From: an uncultured Clostridia bacterium
GTDB taxonomy: Bacteria > Bacillota > Clostridia > Oscillospirales > Acutalibacteraceae
Length of the DNA stretch: 64,000 nucleotides
Assembly (NCBI GenBank): GCA_904397895.1
Contig: CAJFOZ010000068.1
Span: forward strand, 1-64,000
Direction of reading: 5' to 3'
Positions 34,575 to 43,175 of this stretch are shown piece by piece. A program made the translations under genes and the position numbers. Position 1 is the stretch's first letter, and every line of letters starts with the position of its first letter. The notes under the pieces are model-generated. The model searched no databases. It was not told the DNA's origin and saw only the letters and a program-made list of their open reading frames with translations.

Positions 34575-36065
34575 TTAGACCTTTGTTTGCGGCAGAAAAC
34601 CACGGACGAACTGCCCAATGGTTTGGTAGTCCACTGCCAAATTGAGGTTTTGCCCCTCTCGAAAACCGGCTGTGATGATGCCGATCAGACGGCCGTACTG
34701 GTTGAGAAGGGCGCCTCCGGAACTGCCGGGCGATGTTGGAGCGGTAAACTGGATCATGGAAACCTCTTCAAATTGACGGAAGCCGGCGATGATGCCGTCG
34801 GACACTGAGTTAAAGAGCCCCAGCGGGCTGCCGATGGCCACCACGTTTTGACCTCTGGCAAGGGGCGGGCCTTTGTAAATGGGGATGGGGCGGCCAGAAC
34901 AAGGAAGACGAAGCAAAGCCAGATCGTGAAGGGAATGGTATTTCAGCAACTGATCGGTGCTATAAGAATTTTCGCTGTTTTCCATCTGGATCCGATAGGA
35001 CTGTCCGCCTTGTACCACATGAAAGTTGGTCAGTACAAGATTGCCATCCCCGATCAAGACCCCCGAACCGGTTTTGCGACATTCTCCATATGGATCCAAA
35101 ACCTCGATCATCACGACCGAAGGGGCCAATTGAGCCAGCTGCTCGTAACTGAGCGGGACATCGCTGGGCCTGGAGGGTTGGGCGCCAGGGCGCCTCACGG
35201 GAGGCTGAGGCGCCACAGAAGCCGGCCTGGATGAAATCCGAGGCGGAGGGGAAGGATGGGAAGCCGCCACAGGAGGATGGCTGGGAGTGACAGGATGCTG
35301 TTTCACCGGAGTGCTGTTTGTAGGAGGAGCGACGGGCGAAGCTGAAGATCCTTGCCCCTTGAGCGGAGTAAAGCAGGAGTCGGGAAACTGTACACACGGA
35401 TGGGCTTCCCCAGAGACACAGGACGACAGATCCAAAAGATTCTGAGGCAGAGGCAGTTCCCCGGCCGGATGAATGATAGCCACGTCGCATCCCAGACGGG
35501 TGAGCAGCACAAGAAAAAGATATTCCGACATATGGGGGGGACCCAACCATAAAAACTTGGGAGTGCCGCCGGCCAAACTACCGCTGGGATAAAGCAGGGG
35601 AAGAATTTGGGAAGACCAGTGGAGCAATTTGATCCCAAAGTTCTTCACCATGGTGGAGGTCGCACCAGAAGTAGATGACCGATAGAGATTAAGCACATGG
35701 CGGAAGGCTATGTCGTAGGTATCATTGAGAAATTGTTCCCCAAAAGAGAAGGGGCGGTTGGAGAGAGGTTTCCCCTCCGACAAAGCTTCATAACAATCTT
35801 GATACAAAGGCAGTGCCGAAGGAAGGATGGCTTTATCCAACTGTTTGGCGCAAAAATACCCCGATCCAGCGGCACATGCCCTAAGGGCCATATCGCTTGC
35901 ATCCTTTAAGAGGCCTGGGAGAGGGTCGGTTCCGGCGGGACATCCAGTCCAGCGGATGAAGTACACATCCTTCCGCCCCCCAGCATATCGGCCATGGACG
36001 CCTCCAAAAGCCGAGAGCAAGGTAATGCGCATGGGGTTGAGGGAAACTTGAAGGTAATTTGTCAC
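34575..36065 (-). CDS. YceG-like domain fused to a trypsin-like (HtrA-type) serine protease
   Basis: The 496-residue protein has an N-terminal ~230-residue domain, a Pro/Ser-rich linker (about 235-305) and a trypsin-like protease domain with the triad His349 (TNFHVVQ), Asp381 (SLHDLALLRL) and Ser449 (APTSPGSSGGALLN). No PDZ domain, signal peptide or membrane helix is seen, so it is probably cytoplasmic, unlike normal HtrA. The N-terminal domain contains MVKNFGIKLLHW and PKFLWLGPP...LGCDVAIIHPAGE, which closely parallels the segment MLKNAYIKFMCW...PKILYDGQL...AGCDIALLEPQGD of the YceG-like Ter protein at 39694. I therefore read it as a YceG-like sensor or scaffold domain tethering a protease. 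It is divergent from the Ter operon. The start is GTG at 36065, about nine bases after AAGGATGAG; a Met at residue 12 is an alternative. Confidence 0.85.
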   Translation of the reverse strand: MTNYLQVSLNPMRITLLSAFGGVHGRYAGGRKDVYFIRWTGCPAGTDPLPGLLKDASDMALRACAAGSGYFCAKQLDKAILPSALPLYQDCYEALSEGKPLSNRPFSFGEQFLNDTYDIAFRHVLNLYRSSTSGATSTMVKNFGIKLLHWSSQILPLLYPSGSLAGGTPKFLWLGPPHMSEYLFLVLLTRLGCDVAIIHPAGELPLPQNLLDLSSCVSGEAHPCVQFPDSCFTPLKGQGSSASPVAPPTNSTPVKQHPVTPSHPPVAASHPSPPPRISSRPASVAPQPPVRRPGAQPSRPSDVPLSYEQLAQLAPSVVMIEVLDPYGECRKTGSGVLIGDGNLVLTNFHVVQGGQSYRIQMENSENSYSTDQLLKYHSLHDLALLRLPCSGRPIPIYKGPPLARGQNVVAIGSPLGLFNSVSDGIIAGFRQFEEVSMIQFTAPTSPGSSGGALLNQYGRLIGIITAGFREGQNLNLAVDYQTIGQFVRGFLPQTKV

Positions 36066-36154
36066 AGCAATCTCATCCTTCTTTTGGGTGAAAATATCGT
36101 ATCACTGTTATTTGTTTTTTATTGTAACAAAAAGCAAACCCATTGGAAAGAGAA

Positions 36155-36183
36155 TTGAAAAATATTGTGAAACTTCGTATAAT
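36155..36183 (+). promoter_or_regulatory. Promoter of the Ter-type operon
   Basis: TTGAAA, 17 bases, perfect TATAAT. It lies in the 225-base gap between the divergent protease and the aldolase-like gene; transcription starts near 36190. Confidence 0.78.
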
Positions 36184-36259
36184 AAACAGGCAGTACAAAG
36201 AAAATGAATGGATCAAAAAGGATCCTCAATAAAATTCACAAGAATCAAGGGGGATCTGG

Positions 36260-36319
36260 ATGATGGATTCCCTGAAAGGAAGTTCAAAGGATGATGGATC
36301 AAAAACCGGAAAGAGTTAA
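36260..36319 (+). CDS. Possible 19-codon leader ORF overlapping the aldolase-like gene start
   Basis: An ATG preceded by AAGGGGGAT opens a frame of 19 codons (MMDSLKGSSKDDGSKTGKS) that ends 29 bases inside the next gene in another frame. Its ribosome-binding site is stronger than that of the main gene. It could be a translational control element or chance. Confidence 0.3.
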   Translation: MMDSLKGSSKDDGSKTGKS

Positions 36320-37280
36320 GGAGCTCTCTCCTTATGGGGTGGGGGCGTTGCTTTATGCTCCGGCCAACCATGAAACGGTAATGGATCACGTGATTGCAGA
36401 GGAAATAGAAGGGCCGTATTCATTGGCCTTATGCCTAGAGGACGCCATCAGCGACCGGGCGGTGGACGAGGCCGAACGATTGGTAGTCGCAAGCTTAAAA
36501 AGGGTATGGGAAACCATGAAAACAAAGGCGTTTTACCTGCCCCATCTTTTTATCCGAGTGCGCAGTGCAGAACAGATGGAAAAGCTTTTTGATCAATTGA
36601 AAGAGAGTGAGAAGGTTCTCACCGGTTTTATTGCGCCAAAGTTCTCCTGCCATTGCGCCCGGTCCTATTTGGACTCTTTGGCCCGTATTCAGAAAAAATC
36701 GGGCCATAAAATTTACTTAATGCCCATTTTGGAGAGCCAGGATCTCATCGATCTGGAAACCAGACGGTTTCATTTGTGTGAACTAAAAAGGCAGCTGGAT
36801 GCTGTAAAACCCTCTATTTTAAATGTACGGGTAGGGGGCAACGACCTTTGTAAAGAATTTGGCGTGCGCCGCCGGTCCAACGAGACCATTTATCAGATCA
36901 GCTGTATCAGCGGTGTGTTAGGGGATATCATAGCCTGTTTTGGCAGGGAATATGTGGTATCCGGCCCGGTGTGGGAGTACTTTACCGGTCCTGACGAGGG
37001 GTGGAAGGACGGCCTTAAACGAGAAGTGCGCATGGATCTGCTAAACGGATTTGTGGGAAAAACCGTCATTCATCCCAACCAAGTGCCGGTGGTCAACGAG
37101 ATGCTGAAGGTATCCGGAGAGGATTATAGGGACGCCAAGGAGATTTTGAGGATGCGGGAGCATGAGCAAGTACTGGTATCCAAAAGTGCGGGGGGCGGCC
37201 GCATGAACGAATTCAAGACCCATGAAAGATGGGCCCAAAAGATCTTAACGCTGGCGGGGATTTACGGGGTGCATTCATGA
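36291..37280 (+). CDS. HpcH/HpaI aldolase/citrate lyase-like protein of the Ter biosynthetic module
   Basis: The 329-residue protein belongs to the HpcH/HpaI citrate-lyase-beta-like TIM-barrel group found in Ter gene clusters. LLYAPANHETVMDHVI at the start, LALCLEDAISDRAVDEAE (acidic metal or substrate residues), the basic residue in LFIRVRSAEQ, YLMPILESQDLIDLET, VRVGGNDLCKEFGVRR and KTVIHPNQVPVVNEML are visible. Family enzymes cleave or form C-C bonds next to a keto acid with a divalent metal; the substrate here is unknown and it is predicted to serve a nucleoside-like metabolite pathway. The ATG (36291) follows AAAGGAAG at nine bases. It overlaps the next gene by four bases. Confidence 0.85.
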   Translation: MMDQKPERVKELSPYGVGALLYAPANHETVMDHVIAEEIEGPYSLALCLEDAISDRAVDEAERLVVASLKRVWETMKTKAFYLPHLFIRVRSAEQMEKLFDQLKESEKVLTGFIAPKFSCHCARSYLDSLARIQKKSGHKIYLMPILESQDLIDLETRRFHLCELKRQLDAVKPSILNVRVGGNDLCKEFGVRRRSNETIYQISCISGVLGDIIACFGREYVVSGPVWEYFTGPDEGWKDGLKREVRMDLLNGFVGKTVIHPNQVPVVNEMLKVSGEDYRDAKEILRMREHEQVLVSKSAGGGRMNEFKTHERWAQKILTLAGIYGVHS

Positions 37281-38407
37281 GACAGACAGTGGAATCGGAA
37301 AAAATTTGGCAGGAGAAATTGGTGCGGGCCGCCATGCGGGAGAATAATCAAAAACGATCCTATTTGATTGTCAATCCCTCCCAGGGGAAGCATGTCCCAG
37401 TGGCGCCATCGGATGCTTTGGACGTCTTTGGCAGCCTGGCGGCTCAGGTACAGCAACACATCGGCCCAACCGACCCGGTATTAATCATCGCCTTTGCCGA
37501 GACGGCGACGGCCATTGGCGCAGCGGTGGCCGCCTCCCTTACCAATCCCACCTATTTGATGCACACCACCAGGGAGAAGGTGGAAAACACGGATTTTCTT
37601 TTCTTTTCCGAAGCCCATAGCCACGCGACAGAACAGCGCCTTGCCCTTCGGGGGCTGGATCCTGTACTGGAAAAAATCAAGCACGTCGTCTTCGTGGAGG
37701 ACGAGGTTACCACCGGCAATACCATTTGGAATTTAATCACATGCCTTCACAGCCGGGGCATGCCCAAAAACGTCACTTTTGGCATCGCCTCTTTGCTCAA
37801 TGGGATGCTTCCCCAGCACAAAAGCCGGTTTGACCGGCAAGGTATCTGGATTGCCTATTTGCTGCACACTGACAACGCCGCATTGGAGGATTCCATTGGC
37901 CAGTATGCCTACGACGGCCCTAAGATACCCGTCTCGCAGGAGGTTTCCATCCCTGTTACACGGGCAGAGGCCGGGGGGATGATAAACCCACGTTGTGTCG
38001 TCGAAGCCGAAACGTACAAAGCGGCCTGCCGGAACCTGGCGGGCTGGGCGGTAGGGCTTGTCCCAGAGGAGGCCAAGCGAGTGCTGGTGTTGGGGACAGA
38101 GGAATGCATGTATCCCGGGCTGATGGCGGCCAAGGCGTTGGAGGGGCGGCATGAAGTGCGTTTTCACGCCACCACCCGCAGCCCCATTCTGGTGAGCGAG
38201 GAGGAGAGGTATCCGCTGCATCGCCGCAATGCCCTCGTAAGCTGTTATGACAGCGCCCGCACCACCTATATTTACAATTTGGCATCCTATGATTTTGTGC
38301 TTATCGTGACCGACACATCCGCCACAGAGGAAGGGGTCAACACCCTTGCCGCAGCTCTGGAACAGGCGGGGAACGAGGCGGTCACGTTGCTGGAATGGAG
38401 GCCCTAA
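37277..38407 (+). CDS. Phosphoribosyltransferase with C-terminal TRSP domain
   Basis: The 376-residue protein has a PRTase domain with the PRPP-binding loop VVFVEDEVTTGNTIWNLI (from about residue 138) and IIAFAETATAIGAAVAASL upstream. The C-terminal third (VEEAKRVLVLGTEECMYPG-like region, here VPEEAKRVLVLGTEECMYPG) includes ATTRSPI, the motif that names the TRSP domain, and ends SYDFVLIVTDTS. PRTase-TRSP fusions are known in Ter biosynthetic modules and are predicted to make or modify a ribosylated metabolite from PRPP. The ATG at 37277 overlaps the stop of the aldolase-like gene; it is followed with a single spacer base by the next gene. The acceptor base is unknown. Confidence 0.87.
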   Translation: MRQTVESEKIWQEKLVRAAMRENNQKRSYLIVNPSQGKHVPVAPSDALDVFGSLAAQVQQHIGPTDPVLIIAFAETATAIGAAVAASLTNPTYLMHTTREKVENTDFLFFSEAHSHATEQRLALRGLDPVLEKIKHVVFVEDEVTTGNTIWNLITCLHSRGMPKNVTFGIASLLNGMLPQHKSRFDRQGIWIAYLLHTDNAALEDSIGQYAYDGPKIPVSQEVSIPVTRAEAGGMINPRCVVEAETYKAACRNLAGWAVGLVPEEAKRVLVLGTEECMYPGLMAAKALEGRHEVRFHATTRSPILVSEEERYPLHRRNALVSCYDSARTTYIYNLASYDFVLIVTDTSATEEGVNTLAAALEQAGNEAVTLLEWRP

Positions 38408-39457
38408 ATGAAAAGCAGTTATCGGGAAGAGGACGTCACCCTGTTGCTCAAGGATATTACAGGACAGGTACAGCCTCTGGAGACTAAGGAGAGGGAAAAA
38501 CGCATTCAGTCGGGGATACACTATTGCGAGATGCTGCCGGCGGAATACGTACCCACTTCCCAGTATATTGAAGCCTATGAGAAAGCCCTCCAATGGGAAG
38601 CCGATCACACGGCGGCGGCCGTACGTCAATGCGGGGATAAAATTGTAAAAGAAAAGGGCAGGGACGTTGTGTTGGTATCCCTGGCCCGGGCGGGGCTTCC
38701 CATTGGGATCCTGCTTAAGTGGTATCTAAAAAAGCAATATGATCTGGATGTGCCCCACTATGGGATCTCCATCATCCGAGGCCGTGGCATCGACCGCAAC
38801 GCCATGGATTATTTGCTGAGCCGGTATCCCGCCTCCAGCTTGCAAATGGTAGACGGCTGGATCGGCAAAGGGGCCATCCTCCAGGAATTGCGCCGGGAAC
38901 TACGTGATTTTCCGGGCGTCAGTACGGAACTGGCAGTGCTCTCCGACCCGGCCAATTTGACGCGGCTGTGCGGCACGCACGAGGATCTGCTGATTCCCAG
39001 CTCCTGCCTGAATTGTACCGTGTCTGGCCTTGTCAGCCGCACCTTTCTGCGGCCGGATATCATTGGCCCGGAGGATTTTCACGGCGCCGCTTTTTATGGG
39101 GAACTAAAGGAGCAGGACCGTTCCTATGAATTTTTAAACGCCATAGCCAGCCGGTTGGATAGCGCTCCCCCTTTGCCGGAGAAGATCCTGCGCCATTCTG
39201 GGTTAGAGGAGACAAACGCCATTGCCGCTCATTTTGGCGTATCGGATATCAACTTTGTAAAGCCGGGCATTGGGGAGGCCACCCGCGTTTTACTGCGCCG
39301 TTTGCCCTGGAAGGTCCTGGTGCGTGAGGGAGAAGAATCGTCCAGTGAACTCAGGCACCTCTATCAACTGGCCCGGGAAAAGGGGGTAGCGGTGGAATCT
39401 TATCCGCTGGAGAATTACAAGGCCTGCGGCATCATCAAGAAGCTGGCCGATGCATGA
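38408..39457 (+). CDS. StiP family (PRTase-like) protein with C-terminal PELOTA-type domain
   Basis: The 349-residue protein matches the StiP family (annotated as cysteine protease in databases; the fold is PRTase-related). LLLKDITGQVQPLETKERE, HYCEMLPAEYVPTSQYIEAY, VVLVSLARAGLPIGILLKWY, HYGISIIRGRGIDRNAMDYL and GWIGKGAILQELRRELRDF are the recognisable blocks. After residue ~255 the domain DINFVKPGIGEATRVLLRRL ... ENYKACGIIKKLADA resembles the PELOTA RNA-binding domain usually fused to it. It starts directly after the PRTase stop. Together with the previous two genes it forms the predicted metabolite-making part of the cluster. Confidence 0.85.
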   Translation: MKSSYREEDVTLLLKDITGQVQPLETKEREKRIQSGIHYCEMLPAEYVPTSQYIEAYEKALQWEADHTAAAVRQCGDKIVKEKGRDVVLVSLARAGLPIGILLKWYLKKQYDLDVPHYGISIIRGRGIDRNAMDYLLSRYPASSLQMVDGWIGKGAILQELRRELRDFPGVSTELAVLSDPANLTRLCGTHEDLLIPSSCLNCTVSGLVSRTFLRPDIIGPEDFHGAAFYGELKEQDRSYEFLNAIASRLDSAPPLPEKILRHSGLEETNAIAAHFGVSDINFVKPGIGEATRVLLRRLPWKVLVREGEESSSELRHLYQLAREKGVAVESYPLENYKACGIIKKLADA

Positions 39458-39559
39458 GAAAAGAAACGGGATGTCCCTTTGCAAAGCATCCGAAAAAAGC
39501 ACGACTTTGCAAGTTGAGCATGGATAAAGTTCACAACCTTGTAAATGTGACGGGAAGCA
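39458..39559. other. Gap between the StiP and YceG-like genes
   Basis: No gene. Contains the inverted pair TTTGCAAAG...CTTTGCAAG near 39479-39512, which might pair as a weak hairpin without a T tract. Confidence 0.4.
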
Positions 39560-39588
39560 TTGAAAAGGGCGCCGGAACATGATAAAAT
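39560..39588 (+). promoter_or_regulatory. Internal promoter before the yceG-like gene
   Basis: TTGAAA, 17 bases, TAAAAT, about 105 bases before the ATG at 39694, so the second half of the Ter cluster may be expressed separately. Confidence 0.6.
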
Positions 39589-39693
39589 GGCACTAAACGT
39601 GGCCCGTCGATGGTAAGAAAAGCGGCATGTTGAAATTGATTTGCAGTGCATCTCGACAGGGTAGTCCACAATAGATAGCAGGATGTTAGTAAA

Positions 39694-41958
39694 ATGTTGA
39701 AACGATACCAGTTGCAGCGCTTTGAGGATTTTTTAAAACCGCTAAAAGACCGTCCCCAACCGGGGGTTTATTTCTGCCGCATGGCAGGGTATAATCCAGA
39801 GGTTCGGTCGTTTTTGCAGCAGGTGCTGGGGAGCCGGAAACAAATTCCCTTATTGGTCACCGGCAAGCTGCAAAACCCAGACGAGAACCAGCTGTCCTAC
39901 TTCCGGGAGATGCTGGGGACGGATTTTTCCTTGGATCCCGGTTTTTTTGACCGGGCTTTTCGCAAATGGCTGCCGCGGTTGGACAATGTCCAGCGGGAGA
40001 CCATCATTCGCTCCCTGAGCCAGACCATGCTGGACTTGAGGGCTGCCGGCAAGACCGATAATATGCTGAAAAATGCCTACATCAAGTTTATGTGTTGGAT
40101 GTACTACCGTTTTGAGCAGATCCTTCACAAGATGGGTAAGGAACCGCTTCCCAAGATCCTATACGACGGCCAATTAAGCGCCCACGAATTGCAGATGTTT
40201 TGTGTGCTCAGCGATGCGGGATGCGACATCGCCCTGCTGGAGCCGCAAGGAGACGATTCCTATTTAAAATTAGATCCGGGAAGCAAATACGCCTCTTTGT
40301 TCTCCGGGGCGGGGAACGGCGCATTCCCCCCGGGCTTTTCCCTTCAGGCGATGGCCCGGGAGGTTCAGAGGCAGCAAGCGGTGGACAGCGCGTGCCGGGG
40401 GACTACGGATCATGTGATGATAAACGGCACCAATACTTGGCTCACCGGCGATTTGGTAAAGGATTCCTTAAAGCCTCCCGCAGAACGTGGAAACGAGAAA
40501 AATTGCTTTTATAATATGTTTGTCCGCATCCGGGGCGTGGAGGAGAAATCGTCCTATGAGAGAGACCTTTTCCTTTGGAAGAAACAGCTGGAGGAAAAGG
40601 GGAGAAGGGTACTAGTGCTGGATAGCCTGCCCATTCCCACAGCGGAGGAGGTGGCGCGGGCTGGGCGATGCAACGTCCAAACGGCGGGGCAGGTTGTCAT
40701 CGGCCTGCTGCCGGCGCTGCGTCCTACGGCAAACGCCAAGTTGGACGGTATTGTCCGAGCCGCATTTTCCAATTTGATTTCCGATATGGCCAAGGAAAAT
40801 CAACCGGTCAACCGTATCAAGAACCGGGCGGTCTATTTGGTGTGTTGGTTCAACCGGTATTTTGACCAGCTGTTAAAAGGATCCAAAGAGGATTCCATGC
40901 CGGTCTTGCTTTATTTTAATGTGTGCAAAACGGCGTTTGAAGCGTTGTTCCTGCGCTTTTTGGCCCGGTTACCGGTGGACGTATTGGAGATTTATCCGGA
41001 GAACATCCCTTGCTGCTTGGAGGATCGGGTGCTGTTTGACCGGACCTATCCGGAGTCTTTGCATTTGGATAAGTTCCCCGCCTCCATGGATGACGCTGGA
41101 TTTACTACCGTTGCCTATCACGCTGAACAGGAACTGACCGAGACCTTGTATCAAGACAGCGGGATGTACCGTACCCGCCAGTATCATAAAGCATCGGCCC
41201 TTCCCCTCAAGACTATGTATGAGGAAATCGCAATTTTGTGGGACCAGGAATCCCCCTTCCGTCCGGGGTTTGAGGTGGTGGACGATACAGTGCTGGTACC
41301 GGTCATTACCGCCAAGGTGAGCGGCGTCAAAAATAGAGATGTAGGGGAGTATTGGTCGGGAGTCCGCAAACTCCTGGGAGAGAATACGTTGCTGGTTTCT
41401 TCTTGTCCACATTGGCATGGGATGGGGACAGACGGTTCGTTCCAACCGGTGTCCCTGATTAAGAATAAGAAACTGGAGCGTCAAAAGATCAAAGATAGCC
41501 CCGGCTATGCCTATAGCCTGCTCCGGGAGGAGACACAGGAATTTATTTTGGACAAGATCCAAAAGCTATTGGATTCCGGCCTCATTAAAGGGACCTTCTC
41601 CCAGGGGATGGAATATAAGATCCTAGCGGTTACCCTTCATCTGGACCAGGATATTGTCCGCATGATCCAGAGGTTCGACTTCACCAAGAAAAACCCCAAG
41701 GTTGTGGTTATCAATACCAGAGACACCATCTGTAGTTTGGAGGACAGCATTGTCCTGGCCTTCCTGCACCTAGTGGGATTTGACGTGGTGTTGTTTGTGC
41801 CCACAGGGTACCAGATTATTGAAAAATATTATACACAGCCGTTGTTTACCGAACATCAGATCGGGGATTATCTGTACGATATGCAGGTCCCGCCCCTGTC
41901 ATCCGGTATGACCGCGCCGCGAGAAGGCATTTTCAGCCGATTTTTTAGGAGGAGTTAA
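39694..41958 (+). CDS. YceG-like protein of the Ter biosynthetic module
   Basis: The 754-residue protein corresponds to Bacillus YceG, a protein of unknown activity encoded between terD-like genes and telA homologues. It is cytoplasmic, without signal or membrane segments. Three related segments can be seen: LPKILYDGQLSAHELQMFCV...CDIALLEPQGD (about residues 150-190), MPVLLYFNVCKTAFEALFLR...VDVLEIYPENI (about 402-440) and PKVVVINTRDTICSLEDSIV...FDVVLFVPTGY (about 668-710); each pairs a beta strand, an acidic helix and a DV-hydrophobic-P strand, like a Rossmann half. The same pattern occurs in the divergent protease. ATG at 39694 has only a weak AGGA upstream. It precedes telA by one base. Confidence 0.85.
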   Translation: MLKRYQLQRFEDFLKPLKDRPQPGVYFCRMAGYNPEVRSFLQQVLGSRKQIPLLVTGKLQNPDENQLSYFREMLGTDFSLDPGFFDRAFRKWLPRLDNVQRETIIRSLSQTMLDLRAAGKTDNMLKNAYIKFMCWMYYRFEQILHKMGKEPLPKILYDGQLSAHELQMFCVLSDAGCDIALLEPQGDDSYLKLDPGSKYASLFSGAGNGAFPPGFSLQAMAREVQRQQAVDSACRGTTDHVMINGTNTWLTGDLVKDSLKPPAERGNEKNCFYNMFVRIRGVEEKSSYERDLFLWKKQLEEKGRRVLVLDSLPIPTAEEVARAGRCNVQTAGQVVIGLLPALRPTANAKLDGIVRAAFSNLISDMAKENQPVNRIKNRAVYLVCWFNRYFDQLLKGSKEDSMPVLLYFNVCKTAFEALFLRFLARLPVDVLEIYPENIPCCLEDRVLFDRTYPESLHLDKFPASMDDAGFTTVAYHAEQELTETLYQDSGMYRTRQYHKASALPLKTMYEEIAILWDQESPFRPGFEVVDDTVLVPVITAKVSGVKNRDVGEYWSGVRKLLGENTLLVSSCPHWHGMGTDGSFQPVSLIKNKKLERQKIKDSPGYAYSLLREETQEFILDKIQKLLDSGLIKGTFSQGMEYKILAVTLHLDQDIVRMIQRFDFTKKNPKVVVINTRDTICSLEDSIVLAFLHLVGFDVVLFVPTGYQIIEKYYTQPLFTEHQIGDYLYDMQVPPLSSGMTAPREGIFSRFFRRS

Positions 41959-41959
41959 C

Positions 41960-43120
41960 ATGAGCATTAATTTTGGTTCCCCCGCTCCGCAAAATTCTGA
42001 GCCTGTCAATCCATCACAGGAGACCCAGTTGATGGAGGTTGCCCCTTACAACATCAAGGCCGACCGCCAGGAGATGACCGCTAAGCTCACCGATTCCAAA
42101 GAGGTGGACGACATCGTCTGCACCATTGAAGTGTACAACATGGAAACCATCGTGGGATTCGGCGGCAAGGTGGCCGATGAGATTTCCAAGAGTTCCGACG
42201 TCATCCTCAACAGCATGAACATGAGCCAGATCAACGATTCCGGCGAGATGTTAAATGCCTTGGCAAAGATCATGGATAAGTTTGACATTGAGGAGATCAA
42301 AGAAGATCCCGGCTTTTTCAGCAAGCTGTTTTCCAATATGCGCAAGCAGTTGGATAAGATCCTCCAGAAGTACCATACCATGGGGGAAGAAGTGGATAAA
42401 ATCTACGTCCAGCTGAAAAAGTACGAGTCGGAGATCAAGGAGTCGAACCGCAAACTGGAGGATTTGTTCCAATCCAATTTGCAGTACTACCATGAGCTGG
42501 TAAAATACATATTGGCGGGAGAACAGGGCTGCAAGGAAATCGACGCTTATATTGCCCAGCGCCGCGCCGATATGGAATCCTCGGGCGATACCTCCATTCA
42601 GTTTGAACTGACCAGCTTGGAGCAGGCCAAGATGATGCTGGAACAGCGCACCCAGGATCTGCGCATGGCGGAGAATGTGGCTATGCAGTCCATCCCCATG
42701 ATCAAGACTATGGAATTTGCCAATATGAATCTGGTGCGAAAAATCAATTCCGCCTTTATCATCACCCTGCCGGTGTTTAAGCAGGCGTTGGCCCAGGCCA
42801 TTCTGCTGAAGAGACAGCGCATCCAGGCCGAAGCCATGTCGGCCTTGGACGAAAAGACCAACGAGATGCTTTTGCGCAACGCCCAGAATACTGCGGAGCA
42901 GTCCAGGATGACGGCCCAATTGGCGTCCAGCAGTTCTGTGCGTATCGAGACTTTGGAGAGCACATGGAAAACCATTGTCCAAGGCATCGAGGATACCCGC
43001 CAAATTCAGGAGGATGCCCGCAAAAAACGCCAAGAGGATACGCAGCGTCTCAATGTTATCAAAAGCGAGTTTGAGCAGATGATGCGTTCCCAAGGCCAGC
43101 CCGGCGCGACCAATCAATAA
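41960..43120 (+). CDS. telA: Toxic anion resistance protein TelA family
   Basis: The 386-residue protein is a TelA/KlaA family member (YceH in Bacillus), a helical, coiled-coil-rich protein linked to tellurite, antimicrobial and envelope stress tolerance. Typical features are IVGFGGKVADEISKSSDVIL, LFSNMRKQLDKILQKYHTMG, the long central helices (VDKIYVQLKKYESEIKESNR) and the conserved MIKTMEFANMNLVRKINSAF, FIITLPVFKQALAQAILLKR and SVRIETLESTWKTIVQGIED. It probably acts in the cytoplasm close to the membrane. GGAGGAGTT lies before the ATG, immediately after the yceG-like stop. Confidence 0.92.
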   Translation: MSINFGSPAPQNSEPVNPSQETQLMEVAPYNIKADRQEMTAKLTDSKEVDDIVCTIEVYNMETIVGFGGKVADEISKSSDVILNSMNMSQINDSGEMLNALAKIMDKFDIEEIKEDPGFFSKLFSNMRKQLDKILQKYHTMGEEVDKIYVQLKKYESEIKESNRKLEDLFQSNLQYYHELVKYILAGEQGCKEIDAYIAQRRADMESSGDTSIQFELTSLEQAKMMLEQRTQDLRMAENVAMQSIPMIKTMEFANMNLVRKINSAFIITLPVFKQALAQAILLKRQRIQAEAMSALDEKTNEMLLRNAQNTAEQSRMTAQLASSSSVRIETLESTWKTIVQGIEDTRQIQEDARKKRQEDTQRLNVIKSEFEQMMRSQGQPGATNQ

Positions 43121-43175
43121 AGCAAGCACGACCATTTTCTTTATAAAGAATCCATTATAAGGAGGTAAATTTCGT

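Noticed and set aside
39458..39693. Possible small gene or ncRNA between the StiP and YceG-like genes
   Set aside because: No start with a ribosome-binding site; only a weak inverted repeat and an internal promoter are seen.
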